Source: Limnohabitans sp. Rim11
GTDB lineage: Bacteria; Pseudomonadota; Gammaproteobacteria; Burkholderiales; Burkholderiaceae_C
Assembly (NCBI RefSeq): GCF_001269365.1
Contig: NZ_CXOM01000002.1
Span: 8,001 to 72,000, forward strand
Length of the DNA: 64,000 nucleotides
Direction of reading: 5' to 3'
Shown here piece by piece: positions 1 through 8,283 of this stretch. Below the pieces are notes generated by a model that did not search any database, was not told the DNA's origin, and was given only the letters and a program-made list of their open reading frames with translations. The position numbers were made by a program, and so were the translations under genes. The number at the start of each line of letters is the position of its first letter. Positions within the stretch are counted from its first letter, which is position 1.

Positions 1-656
1 CACTTGTCCTGGTCGATCAGCACGATGCCGTCGTCCTCGCGCTTGTAGATCGAGCCCGAAGGGCATGACGCCACGCAAGCCGGGTTCAAGCAGTGCTCGC
101 ACAGACGGGGCAGATACATCATGAAGGTGTTTTCAAACTGGCCGACCATGTCTTTTTGTACCTGATCGAAGCTGGCCAGGTTGGCGTCTTTGCTGCGCTT
201 ACTGAACTCGCCGCCAAGAATTTCCTCCCAGTTGGGGCCCCACTCGATCTTTTGCATACGCTGACCCGTGATCAGGCTGCGCGGGCGTGCTGTTGGTGTC
301 GCCTTGGACTCTGGTGCGCCCTGTAGGTGCTCGTAGTCGTAGGTGAATGGCTCATAGTAATCGTCGATCTGCGGCATGTTGGGATTGGAGAAAATTTGCA
401 TCAACAGTTTCCATTTGCCACCTTGCTTTGGCTCAATCGAACCATCGGTCTTGCGGGTCCAGCCACCGTTCCAGCGGTCCTGGTTTTCCCAATCTTTAGG
501 GTAGCCAATGCCAGGCTTGGTTTCCACGTTGTTGAACCAGGCGTATTCCACGCCAGGTCGACTGGTCCAGACGTTTTTGCACGTGACCGAGCAAGTGTGG
601 CAGCCGATGCATTTGTCCAGGTTCAGCACCATCGCAATTTGCGCACGAATTTTCAT
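1..656 (-). CDS. narH: Respiratory nitrate reductase beta subunit, C-terminally truncated by window edge
   Basis: Electron-transfer subunit of the membrane-bound nitrate reductase, passing electrons through iron-sulfur clusters from NarI to NarG on the cytoplasmic side. The visible 218 codons begin MKIRAQIAMV and carry a first ferredoxin motif CIGCHTCSVTC (Cys16, 19, 22, 26) and a second at LCEHCLNPACVASCP near residues 185-200, both typical of NarH. The ATG at 656 follows AAGGAGAAATAAC, a strong ribosome site, and lies 12 bases after narG. The rest, and presumably narJ and narI, are outside the window. Identity is near certain. Confidence 0.95.
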   Translation of the reverse strand, partial: MKIRAQIAMVLNLDKCIGCHTCSVTCKNVWTSRPGVEYAWFNNVETKPGIGYPKDWENQDRWNGGWTRKTDGSIEPKQGGKWKLLMQIFSNPNMPQIDDYYEPFTYDYEHLQGAPESKATPTARPRSLITGQRMQKIEWGPNWEEILGGEFSKRSKDANLASFDQVQKDMVGQFENTFMMYLPRLCEHCLNPACVASCPSGSIYKREDDGIVLIDQDK

Positions 657-668
657 GTTATTTCTCCT

Positions 669-3600
669 TCAAGCCTGCACGGTGGCAGGGGCTTCACCAT
701 CGAGCCAATCGATCTTGCGCATCTTGCGCACCACAACAAATTCATCGCGGTTGGTGCCAATGGTTCCGTAGTAGTTGAAGCCGTAGCTGAACTGGGCGTA
801 GCCGCCAATCATGTGGGTCGGCTTGGTCACGATGCGCGTGACTGAGTTGTGGATGCCGCCGCGGATGCCGGTGATTTCCGAGCCGGGCGTGTTGATGGTT
901 TTTTCCTGAGCGTGGTACATCATGACCATGCCAGGATTGACCCGCTGGCTGACCACGGCGCGGGCAGCGATCGCGCCATTGCTGTTGAACAGCTCGACCC
1001 AGTCGTTGTCCACGATGCCTGCACTCTTGGCGTCGTCTTCGCTCAGCCAGATCACCGGGCCGCCCCGGTTGAGCGTGAGCATGTGCAGGTTGTCACTGTA
1101 GGTGCTGTGGATGCCCCACTTCTGGTGCGGCGTAATGAAGTTGAGCGAAATCTCTTTGTGACCGTTAGGCTTGCGGTCGATCATCTCGTCCACCGTTTTC
1201 AGGTCCACGGGTGGCCGGTAGCTGGTCATGCCTTCGCCAAAAGCCAGCATCCAAGGGTGGTCCAGATAGAACTGCTGGCGCCCAGTGAGCGTGCGCCACG
1301 GAATGTACTCATGCACATTCGTGTAGCCCGCGTTATACGAGACCTTTTCGCTCTCCAGGCCCGACCAGGTGGGAGAACTGATGATCTTGCGCGGCTGGGC
1401 CTGGATGTCGCGAAAACGAATTTTTTCATCTTCGCGGTGCAAGGCCAGGTGCGTGTGGTCGCGTCCGGTGATTTTGGAGAGTGCCTCCCAAGCCTTGACG
1501 GCTACATGGCCGTTGGTCTCGGGGGCCAGCTGCAGCACCACCTCGCAAGCATCGATGTCGGTGCTGATGTTGGGCATGCCCTTGGTCACGCCTTCGGCAC
1601 GCACCTTGCCATTGAGCTCCCCGAGTTGGTGCACCTCGTCGGCGGTATTCCAACCAATACCCTTGCCTCCGTTGCCCGCTTTTTCCATCAAAGGGCCAAG
1701 CGCGGTGAAGCGTTTGTAGGTGTTAGGGTAATCGCGCTCAACCACTGAGATTTGTGGTGCGGTTTTGCCTGGAATCAGTTCGCACTCGCCTTTTTTCCAC
1801 TCTTTCACATCAAAGGCTTGTGCCAGCTCGGCAGGCGTGTCATGCATGAGTGGTGTGAGCATCAATTCTTTTTCGACGCCTAGATGGCCCACACACACTT
1901 CACTAAAGGCTTTAGCAAACCCTTTGTAAATCTCCCAGTCGCTCTTGCTTTGCCAAGCTGGATCCACAGCGGTGGACAGCGGATGGATGAAAGGGTGCAT
2001 GTCGCTGGTATTGAGATCGTTCTTCTCATACCAGGTGGCGGTGGGCAGCACGATGTCCGAATACAGGCAGGTCGTGCTCATGCGAAAGTCCAGCGTCACC
2101 AAAAGGTCCAACTTGCCCTCAGGGGCTTGGTCGTGCCAGTGCACTTCGGTTGGTTTGGCATCTTCGATACCCAAGTCTTTGCCTTGCACACCGTGTGAAG
2201 TACCCAGCAGGTGCTTGAGAAAATACTCGTGTCCCTTCCCTGAAGATCCCAGAATGTTAGAGCGCCAGACAAACATGTTGCGCGGCCAGTTGAGCGGGTG
2301 GTCCGGGTCTTCGCAGCTCATCTTGAGACTGCCGTCCTTTAGGGACTTGACCGCATAGTCTTTGGGGTCCATGCCTTGGGCTAGCGCATCCTTGACTACT
2401 TTCATCGGGTTGGTCTGCAACTGCGGTGCGCTGGGCAGCCAGCCCATGCGTTCGGCACGCACGTTGTAGTCGATCATGCTGCCACCGAACTTGGATTTGT
2501 CGGCCAGCGGAGAGAGGATCTCTTCCACACCCAAACGTTCGTAGCGCCACTGGTCGGTGTGCGCATAAAAGAAGCTGGTGCTGTTCATCTGGCGCGGTGG
2601 GCGAACCCAGTCCAAGGCAAAAGCCAGCGGGGTCCAACCGGTCTGAGGGCGCAGCTTTTCCTGGCCCACATAGTGGGCCCAGCCGCCGCCGCTTTGACCA
2701 ATGCAGCCACACATCATCAGCATATTGATGATGCCTCGGTAGTTCATGTCGCTGTGGTACCAGTGGTTCATGGCTGCGCCGATGATGACCATGGACTTGC
2801 CACGGGTTTTGTCCGCGTTGTCGGCAAACTGGCGGGCCACGGCGATCACCTGGTCCTGCTTCACGCCTGTGATTTTTTCCTGCCAAGCAGGTGTATACGG
2901 GGTGTCGTGATCGTAGCTGGTGGCGGCGTTTTCGCCGGGCAGACCACGGGCCACGCCATAATTTGCAGCAGTCAGGTCAAAGACCGTAGCCACCAATGCG
3001 TAGCGCTCTTCACCGGCCTTGCCCAGCTTGACGCGGCGCACGGGAACATGGCGAACCAGTACATCGTCCACAGCGCTGGCCTGCTTGTTGGCACTGAAGT
3101 TGGGGGTATCAATGCCGCCGAAATACGGAAAAGCCACCTCGCCAACCTCGTAGTCACTGCCTTCACCTTCCATCAGGCTCAGTTTGAGCTTAACTTCGTT
3201 GTCGCCTCGCGCCTCTTTGTTTTCCAGATTCCATTTACCTGCGTCGCTGCGTCCTTCAGCACCCCAGCGGAAACCGATTGAACCATTGGGCAAAACCACA
3301 CGGTCGTTCTGATCCAGTGCCACGGTTTTCCACTCGGGGTTGTTGTCCTGGCCCAGCTTGCCATTGAAGTCGCTGGCACGCAGGTAGCGACCAGGCACCA
3401 TGACCTTACGGCCATCAGGCAAGTTTCGTTCTTCTAGCTGCACCAAGTTGGGCATGTCTGTGTAGCGTCGCACATAGTCGTCAAAGTAGGCGCTGCGCTT
3501 GTCGAAGTAAAACTCTTTCAGGATCACATGGCCCATGGCCATGGCGATGGCCGCATCGGTGCCCTGCTTGGGGTGCATCCACAAATCGGCCAGCTTGCTG

Positions 3601-4463
3601 ATCTCGGCATAGTCGGGCGTGATGGCCACGGTCTTGGCACCCTTGTAGCGCACCTCGGTGAAGAAGTGGGCATCGGGTGTGCGCGTTTGCGGCACGTTGG
3701 ATCCCCAGGCAATGATGAAGTTCGAGTTGTACCAGTCGGCCGATTCAGGCACATCGGTCTGCTCACCCCAGACTTGTGGGCTGGCGGGTGGCAGGTCGCA
3801 ATACCAGTCGTAAAAGCTCATGCAAACGCCGCCAATGAGTGACAGGTAACGGCTGCCTGCGGCGTAACTGACCATTGACATGGCAGGAATGGGCGAGAAA
3901 CCGATGATACGGTCCGGTCCGTATTGCTTGGCGGTGTAGACGTTAGCGCTGGCAATGAGCTGGTTGACCTCGTCCCAGGTGCTGCGCACAAAGCCGCCCA
4001 GCCCGCGCTGCTGCTGCCACTCGCGACGGGCGTCTTCGTTTTGCACGATGCTGGTCCAGGCGTCTACCGGGCTCTTGGCCACGGCCAGCGCAGCGCGCCA
4101 GTGCTGAAGTAAACGGGCGCGGATCATCGGGTACTTGACGCGGTTGGCGCTGTACAAATACCAAGAATAAGAAGCGCCTCGCGCACAGCCACGCGGCTCG
4201 TGGTTGGGCAAATCTGCGCGAGTGCGCGGGTAATCGGTCTGCTGGGTTTCCCAGGTGACAATGCCGCCCTTGACATAGATTTTCCACGAGCACGAGCCGG
4301 TGCAGTTTACGCCGTGCGTGCTGCGTACGATTTTGTCGTGGGCCCAGCGGTCGCGGTAGGCATCCTCCCAAGTGCGGTCTTCGCCGGTGGTGACACCGTG
4401 CCTGCCCGAGAAGGGCTCCTTAGGGTTTGTGAAGTAATTCAGTCGGTCTAGAAAATGGCTCAT
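669..4463 (-). CDS. narG: Respiratory nitrate reductase alpha subunit
   Basis: Catalytic molybdenum subunit that reduces nitrate to nitrite with quinol electrons in anaerobic respiration. The 1264-residue product has the usual NarG length. His50, Cys54, Cys58 and Cys92 form the HxxxCxxxC...C site of the FS0 cluster, and the YDWYCDLPPASP stretch near residue 220 holds the Asp that ligates Mo in this family. There is no Tat signal, as expected for the cytoplasm-facing NarG. An upstream in-frame TTG at 4475 could extend it by four residues, but the ATG at 4463 is preceded by GGAG at proper spacing and gives the family-typical MSHFLDRL start. It sits between narK2 and narH in one operon. Confidence 0.97.
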   Translation of the reverse strand: MSHFLDRLNYFTNPKEPFSGRHGVTTGEDRTWEDAYRDRWAHDKIVRSTHGVNCTGSCSWKIYVKGGIVTWETQQTDYPRTRADLPNHEPRGCARGASYSWYLYSANRVKYPMIRARLLQHWRAALAVAKSPVDAWTSIVQNEDARREWQQQRGLGGFVRSTWDEVNQLIASANVYTAKQYGPDRIIGFSPIPAMSMVSYAAGSRYLSLIGGVCMSFYDWYCDLPPASPQVWGEQTDVPESADWYNSNFIIAWGSNVPQTRTPDAHFFTEVRYKGAKTVAITPDYAEISKLADLWMHPKQGTDAAIAMAMGHVILKEFYFDKRSAYFDDYVRRYTDMPNLVQLEERNLPDGRKVMVPGRYLRASDFNGKLGQDNNPEWKTVALDQNDRVVLPNGSIGFRWGAEGRSDAGKWNLENKEARGDNEVKLKLSLMEGEGSDYEVGEVAFPYFGGIDTPNFSANKQASAVDDVLVRHVPVRRVKLGKAGEERYALVATVFDLTAANYGVARGLPGENAATSYDHDTPYTPAWQEKITGVKQDQVIAVARQFADNADKTRGKSMVIIGAAMNHWYHSDMNYRGIINMLMMCGCIGQSGGGWAHYVGQEKLRPQTGWTPLAFALDWVRPPRQMNSTSFFYAHTDQWRYERLGVEEILSPLADKSKFGGSMIDYNVRAERMGWLPSAPQLQTNPMKVVKDALAQGMDPKDYAVKSLKDGSLKMSCEDPDHPLNWPRNMFVWRSNILGSSGKGHEYFLKHLLGTSHGVQGKDLGIEDAKPTEVHWHDQAPEGKLDLLVTLDFRMSTTCLYSDIVLPTATWYEKNDLNTSDMHPFIHPLSTAVDPAWQSKSDWEIYKGFAKAFSEVCVGHLGVEKELMLTPLMHDTPAELAQAFDVKEWKKGECELIPGKTAPQISVVERDYPNTYKRFTALGPLMEKAGNGGKGIGWNTADEVHQLGELNGKVRAEGVTKGMPNISTDIDACEVVLQLAPETNGHVAVKAWEALSKITGRDHTHLALHREDEKIRFRDIQAQPRKIISSPTWSGLESEKVSYNAGYTNVHEYIPWRTLTGRQQFYLDHPWMLAFGEGMTSYRPPVDLKTVDEMIDRKPNGHKEISLNFITPHQKWGIHSTYSDNLHMLTLNRGGPVIWLSEDDAKSAGIVDNDWVELFNSNGAIAARAVVSQRVNPGMVMMYHAQEKTINTPGSEITGIRGGIHNSVTRIVTKPTHMIGGYAQFSYGFNYYGTIGTNRDEFVVVRKMRKIDWLDGEAPATVQA

Positions 4464-4523
4464 CTTTTTCTCCAATTCAGCGGGACTGGATCAGCCCCGT
4501 TTGTAAACAGTATTCAGGTGGTG

Positions 4524-6164
4524 TCAGGGGTTACGGATCTCTGCACCGGCGCGCAGGTAAAACCACCAGTTAAGTAAGAGACACAGTGCGTAAAACACTG
4601 CAAAGCCGTACATCGCCACCTCGGGCGAGCCTGCCTTGATCTGCTGGCCAATCACCACGGGCGCAATGAAAGCGCCGTACGCAGCCACAGCCGATGTCCA
4701 GCCCAGCACGGGGCCGGCTTGTTGGCGGTCAAAGATCACAGCAATGCTGCGGAAGGTCGAGCCGTTGCCAATGCCGCTTGCTGTGAACAGCAAAACAAAC
4801 AGCAGCATGAACATCAAAAAGTACTGCTCGGGCGTAGCTGACTGGTAGGCAAGCCACATGACATAACCCACCGCACCTGAAGCAAACACCATCACCGCCG
4901 AAATGCATTGCGTGACGATAGAGCCGCCGGTTTTGTCCGACAGCCAGCCACCAATAGGTCGCACCAACGCGCCCACAAAGGGTCCGATCCAGGCGTAGGT
5001 CAGGGCCGAAGGCGCGTTGGGGTTTTTGAGCGTGTGCTGCAACACGCCGCTGGCATCAGGTACATGGCTGATGCCAAAGATCACCGTGATTGACAAAGGC
5101 AAGGCCATCGAAAAGCCAATGAAACTCCCGAAAGTGACGATGTAGAGCATCGTCATGGCCCAGGTGTGCTTGTTCTTGAAGATCGAGAACTGGGCAGCGA
5201 TGTTGTCCTTCATGGTGCCAAAGGCGGTGAGCTTCATCACCATCAAAGTGCTCACGATGATGAGCGGCATGGCCAGCCACATGTTGAGCACGCCCAGGCC
5301 GCTGGGTGCAGGCAGGTACAAATACAAGCCAAGACCTGCGGGCACAAATGACAAGGTGTACAGCCAGATGATTTTCAAAAAGGCGGGGATGGTGCCGCCG
5401 ATGTTAGGAGAGACGGTGGTCAGGTTGTTCATGCCAAAAAAGCAGATCACTGACAAAGGCGCCAGCGACAGTACCCAGGCAAAGCCCGCGTTTTGTATCC
5501 AGGTGGGCGTTCCTGCGGCGATCTTGCCGAAAATCCACCCGCTGTCTTTGACCAGCGTCGTGGGCTCTCCTCCCAAGCCGCCAAACAGGCTCACGGTCAT
5601 GACCAGCGGAATGACGATCTGCATGGTCGTCACGCCAAAGTTGCCCAACCCTGCATTAAGGCCCAGCGCCGTGCCTTGCAAGCGCTTTGGGAAAAAGGTG
5701 CCAATATTGGACATGGAGCTGGCGAAGTTGCCGCCGCCTACGCCCGACCACAAGGCCATGAGCTGGAACACCCACAAGGGCCACTCAGGGTGTTGCAAGG
5801 CGATCCCCGTGCCTATGGCCGGGGCCAGCAACATGGCGGTCGTCAAGAAAATGGTGTTGCGCCCACCGGACAAGCGAATCAAAAACGAAGCGGGAATGCG
5901 CATGGTCGCGCCCGCTAGGCCCGAGATGGCTGTCAGGCTGAACAGTTCGGCCTGGCTGAACGGGAAGCCCAGGTTGAGCATCTGCACGGTGATGATGCCC
6001 CACATGCCCCAGATGGCGAAGCCGCACAAAAGCGCAGGTACCGAGATCCAAAGGTTGCGGTAAGCGATGCGCTTGCCGGTTGTTTCCCAGAATTTTTCGT
6101 CTTCGGGACGCCAGTCGCCAATGTCGGTCGAGCTGCCTTCAGTTTGTTTGGAAGAATTGTTCAT
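4524..6164 (-). CDS. narK2: NarK2-type nitrate/nitrite transporter (MFS)
   Basis: Major-facilitator permease that most likely exchanges external nitrate for internal nitrite to feed NarG. The 546-residue product has about 12 membrane segments and an extended hydrophilic N-terminus of about 45 residues (DWRPEDEKFWE), which is usual for the NarK2 group. The nitrate-signature region GGGNFASSMSNIGTFFP is present. The frame is open further upstream to 6623, but that part overlaps narK1; the ATG at 6164 follows GAAGGAATCAAA and leaves a 20-base gap to narK1. It stands between narK1 and narG in the nitrate operon. Direction of transport is inferred from family, not from sequence. Confidence 0.9.
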   Translation of the reverse strand: MNNSSKQTEGSSTDIGDWRPEDEKFWETTGKRIAYRNLWISVPALLCGFAIWGMWGIITVQMLNLGFPFSQAELFSLTAISGLAGATMRIPASFLIRLSGGRNTIFLTTAMLLAPAIGTGIALQHPEWPLWVFQLMALWSGVGGGNFASSMSNIGTFFPKRLQGTALGLNAGLGNFGVTTMQIVIPLVMTVSLFGGLGGEPTTLVKDSGWIFGKIAAGTPTWIQNAGFAWVLSLAPLSVICFFGMNNLTTVSPNIGGTIPAFLKIIWLYTLSFVPAGLGLYLYLPAPSGLGVLNMWLAMPLIIVSTLMVMKLTAFGTMKDNIAAQFSIFKNKHTWAMTMLYIVTFGSFIGFSMALPLSITVIFGISHVPDASGVLQHTLKNPNAPSALTYAWIGPFVGALVRPIGGWLSDKTGGSIVTQCISAVMVFASGAVGYVMWLAYQSATPEQYFLMFMLLFVLLFTASGIGNGSTFRSIAVIFDRQQAGPVLGWTSAVAAYGAFIAPVVIGQQIKAGSPEVAMYGFAVFYALCLLLNWWFYLRAGAEIRNP

Positions 6165-6184
6165 TTTGATTCCTTCAGAATGGT

Positions 6185-7462
6185 TCAGGTGCGCTGATCG
6201 GCTGGTGCAGCAATCACTGCGCTTGACCCCATGACGTCGGTCTGGCGCACTTCGGTCCAGTACATCCAGATGAGCGAGACCCAAACCACGCCGTACATCA
6301 GCATGAAGGCGCTGCTGCGTACGCCGGTCAGGTCCACCAACGCACCAAACAGGATGGGTAAGACAAAACCGCCCAGACCACCGGCCAGCCCCACGATGCC
6401 GCTGATGGCACCGATGTTGCCGGGGTAGTCGTTGGCGATGTACTTGAAGACACTTGCTTTGCCAAAGGCCCAAGCGATGCCCAAGATGAACATCAAACCA
6501 GTGAAGGCGTATACGTTCAGTCCGATCACAAAAGTTTTGGGACCAGTCACGGTTGCGATGGTGAATTCGGTTTGGGGGTAAGACAGAAGGAACAGGCAGA
6601 TCCAACTGACCCACAGCACCCACCAGGTGACGTTGTGCGCGCCGTATTTATCGCTTAGCACGCCGCCCACCGCGCGCAACACGCCACCGGGCAGCGAGAA
6701 GCAAGCCGCCAGCAAAGCGGCTAAACGGATGTCTAGGCCGTATTCGCCGATGTAATATTGCACCATCCACAATGCCAGGGCGACATAACCACCAAACACG
6801 ATGCTGTAATACTGACAGTACTTGAGCACGCGGGGGTCTTTGAGCGCCTTTAGCTGGTCGGTGAACGAGACCTGACTGGGCACCAGGTGTGCCGGGTCGC
6901 TGTGGCTGAACAACCAGAAGAGCACCACCGTGGCCGCCATGATGGCTGCATAAGCCTGCGGCACCGCCGTCCAGCCAAAGGCCACCAGTATGACTGGGGC
7001 CACAAATTTATTGACGGCCGAGCCCGAGTTGCCCGCGCCGTACACGCCCATGGCCATGCCCTGCTTGTGTTTTGGAAACCAGCGCGCCACATACGGCGTG
7101 CCCACCGAAAACGAGCCACCTGCCAGGCCCACAAACAGGCCGATGACCAGAAAATGCCAATACGCTGTGGCGTAGGACATGAGCCAGATGGCCGGTACTG
7201 TCAGCGCCATTAGCACCGTCATCACGATGCGACCGCCATAGCGGTCAGTCCAGATGCCCAGCGGCACCCGCACCAGCGAGCCGGTCAGTACCGGCATGGC
7301 CATCAACAGACCGAATTGCGTGGCGTTGAGGTCCAGGGTTTTCCTGATGGGTACCCCGATCACACCAAACATCATCCAAACCATGAAGCAAACCGTGAAT
7401 GCCAGGGTGCTGACAATCAGCACCGACCATGCTTTTCGCTGTTGAACCAGATCACTTGCCAT
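6185..7462 (-). CDS. narK1: NarK1-type nitrate transporter (MFS)
   Basis: Major-facilitator permease of 425 residues with about 12 membrane helices, probably a proton/nitrate symporter that starts nitrate uptake before nitrite accumulates. The nitrate-signature motif GLAGGSFSVGTPYVARWFP and the second one in the C-terminal half (GIVGLAGGLGGFVLP) are visible. It lies first after the narL gene and is followed closely by narK2; in some denitrifiers these two are fused into one protein, here they are separate. A perfect FNR-type site lies about 130 bases upstream, so oxygen control of a narK1K2GH transcript is likely. Confidence 0.9.
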   Translation of the reverse strand: MASDLVQQRKAWSVLIVSTLAFTVCFMVWMMFGVIGVPIRKTLDLNATQFGLLMAMPVLTGSLVRVPLGIWTDRYGGRIVMTVLMALTVPAIWLMSYATAYWHFLVIGLFVGLAGGSFSVGTPYVARWFPKHKQGMAMGVYGAGNSGSAVNKFVAPVILVAFGWTAVPQAYAAIMAATVVLFWLFSHSDPAHLVPSQVSFTDQLKALKDPRVLKYCQYYSIVFGGYVALALWMVQYYIGEYGLDIRLAALLAACFSLPGGVLRAVGGVLSDKYGAHNVTWWVLWVSWICLFLLSYPQTEFTIATVTGPKTFVIGLNVYAFTGLMFILGIAWAFGKASVFKYIANDYPGNIGAISGIVGLAGGLGGFVLPILFGALVDLTGVRSSAFMLMYGVVWVSLIWMYWTEVRQTDVMGSSAVIAAPADQRT

Positions 7463-7545
7463 TTGTATTCTCCAAACTCATGCATTGAGTGTGGTTTTTT
7501 TGGCAAGCCTTGGGTATCCATCTGAAGCTTATCTACCCCCAAGCA

Positions 7546-7579
7546 AAAGGAGGATGAAGATTGATCTTCATCCTCCTTT
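7546..7579 (-). terminator. Perfect 16-bp dyad between narL and narK1, likely terminator of nsrR-narXL
   Basis: Two 16-base arms, AAAGGAGGATGAAGAT and its exact complement, are separated by only two bases. On the minus strand the dyad is followed by a short T run (CCTTTTGC), as in a factor-independent terminator, and it lies downstream of the narL stop. It also lies in the zone where a transcript from the FNR-type site at 7593-7606 would start, and one arm buries a Shine-Dalgarno-like AAAGGAGG, so a role in the narK1 leader is possible. Confidence 0.6.
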
Positions 7580-7592
7580 GGAACTATCAAAA

Positions 7593-7606
7593 TTGATGAA
7601 TATCAA
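7593..7606. promoter_or_regulatory. FNR/Anr-type binding site upstream of narK1
   Basis: TTGATGAATATCAA matches the palindromic FNR consensus TTGAT-N4-ATCAA at every conserved base. It overlaps the narL stop codon and is the only strong FNR-like site I found between narL and narK1. Activation of the narK1-narK2-narGH transcript under oxygen limitation is the natural reading. Confidence 0.75.
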
Positions 7607-8283
7607 ACGATTCCGTTTGTTGCCGCAAAAATCGCGATCTGAACTCGGGAATTCAGCGTCATCTTTTTGAAGATATGCTGAATGTGGATCTTCACAGTGG
7701 TCTCGGCGATGTCCAGATCACGTGCAATTTGCTTGTTGCTCAGGCTTTGGGCTACCAGGATAAAGATATCTTTTTCGCGGGGCGAGAGCATGTCTAGCAG
7801 TTGCAATGGTGATTTCGCGATGCAAGGATTTTCAGGTGTCGTGGGCGCAACAGCAGGGTGGCGCAATCCAGACACTAATTTGTTCAGCATGGTAGGACTG
7901 ATGACCGAATGACCTTCGTTCACCTTTACAAGTGCCTCGCACAGTTGGTCCGATTCAGCGGTTTTGAGCAAATAACCATCGGCCCCGTTGTGCAGGGCTC
8001 GGGACAAATCGTCCTCGTCCTCACTTACGGTGAGCATCAGAATGCGTAAATCAGGGGCTGCCTCTTTAAGCGATCCAATGGCATCCACCCCCTTAACACC
8101 TGGTAGGTGGTTGTCCAGCAGCAACATATGTGGCCGAGTTGTGGCCAGCACGCGCAATGCCTCACCCACATCACCGGCCTCGCCCACGATGCGAAAGCGC
8201 TCGTCCTGCGATAGCAGGGCCATCAGACCTCGGCGAAACAAGGTGTGGTCATCGACCACCAAAAGTTCAATGGGTTCGATCAT
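7603..8283 (-). CDS. narL: Nitrate/nitrite response regulator NarL
   Basis: Two-component response regulator of 226 residues. The N-terminal receiver domain has the acidic pair in VVDDHTLFRRG and the phospho-acceptor Asp in LLLDNHLPGVKG near residue 57. The C-terminal LuxR-type helix-turn-helix (LSPREKDIFILVAQSLSNKQ and following) binds DNA. Its start overlaps the stop of narX by four bases (8280-8283), so kinase and regulator are translationally coupled. It is expected to activate the adjacent narK and nar genes when nitrate is present. Assignment as NarL rather than NarP is from context. Confidence 0.93.
   Translation of the reverse strand: MIEPIELLVVDDHTLFRRGLMALLSQDERFRIVGEAGDVGEALRVLATTRPHMLLLDNHLPGVKGVDAIGSLKEAAPDLRILMLTVSEDEDDLSRALHNGADGYLLKTAESDQLCEALVKVNEGHSVISPTMLNKLVSGLRHPAVAPTTPENPCIAKSPLQLLDMLSPREKDIFILVAQSLSNKQIARDLDIAETTVKIHIQHIFKKMTLNSRVQIAIFAATNGIV

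Noticed and set aside
849-1748. 299-codon plus-strand frame opposite narG
   Set aside because: narG on the other strand is certain, and the plus-strand frame follows its codon-position bias.
5155-6063. 302-codon plus-strand frame opposite narK2
   Set aside because: It is the antisense shadow of a clear MFS transporter and has no domain of its own.
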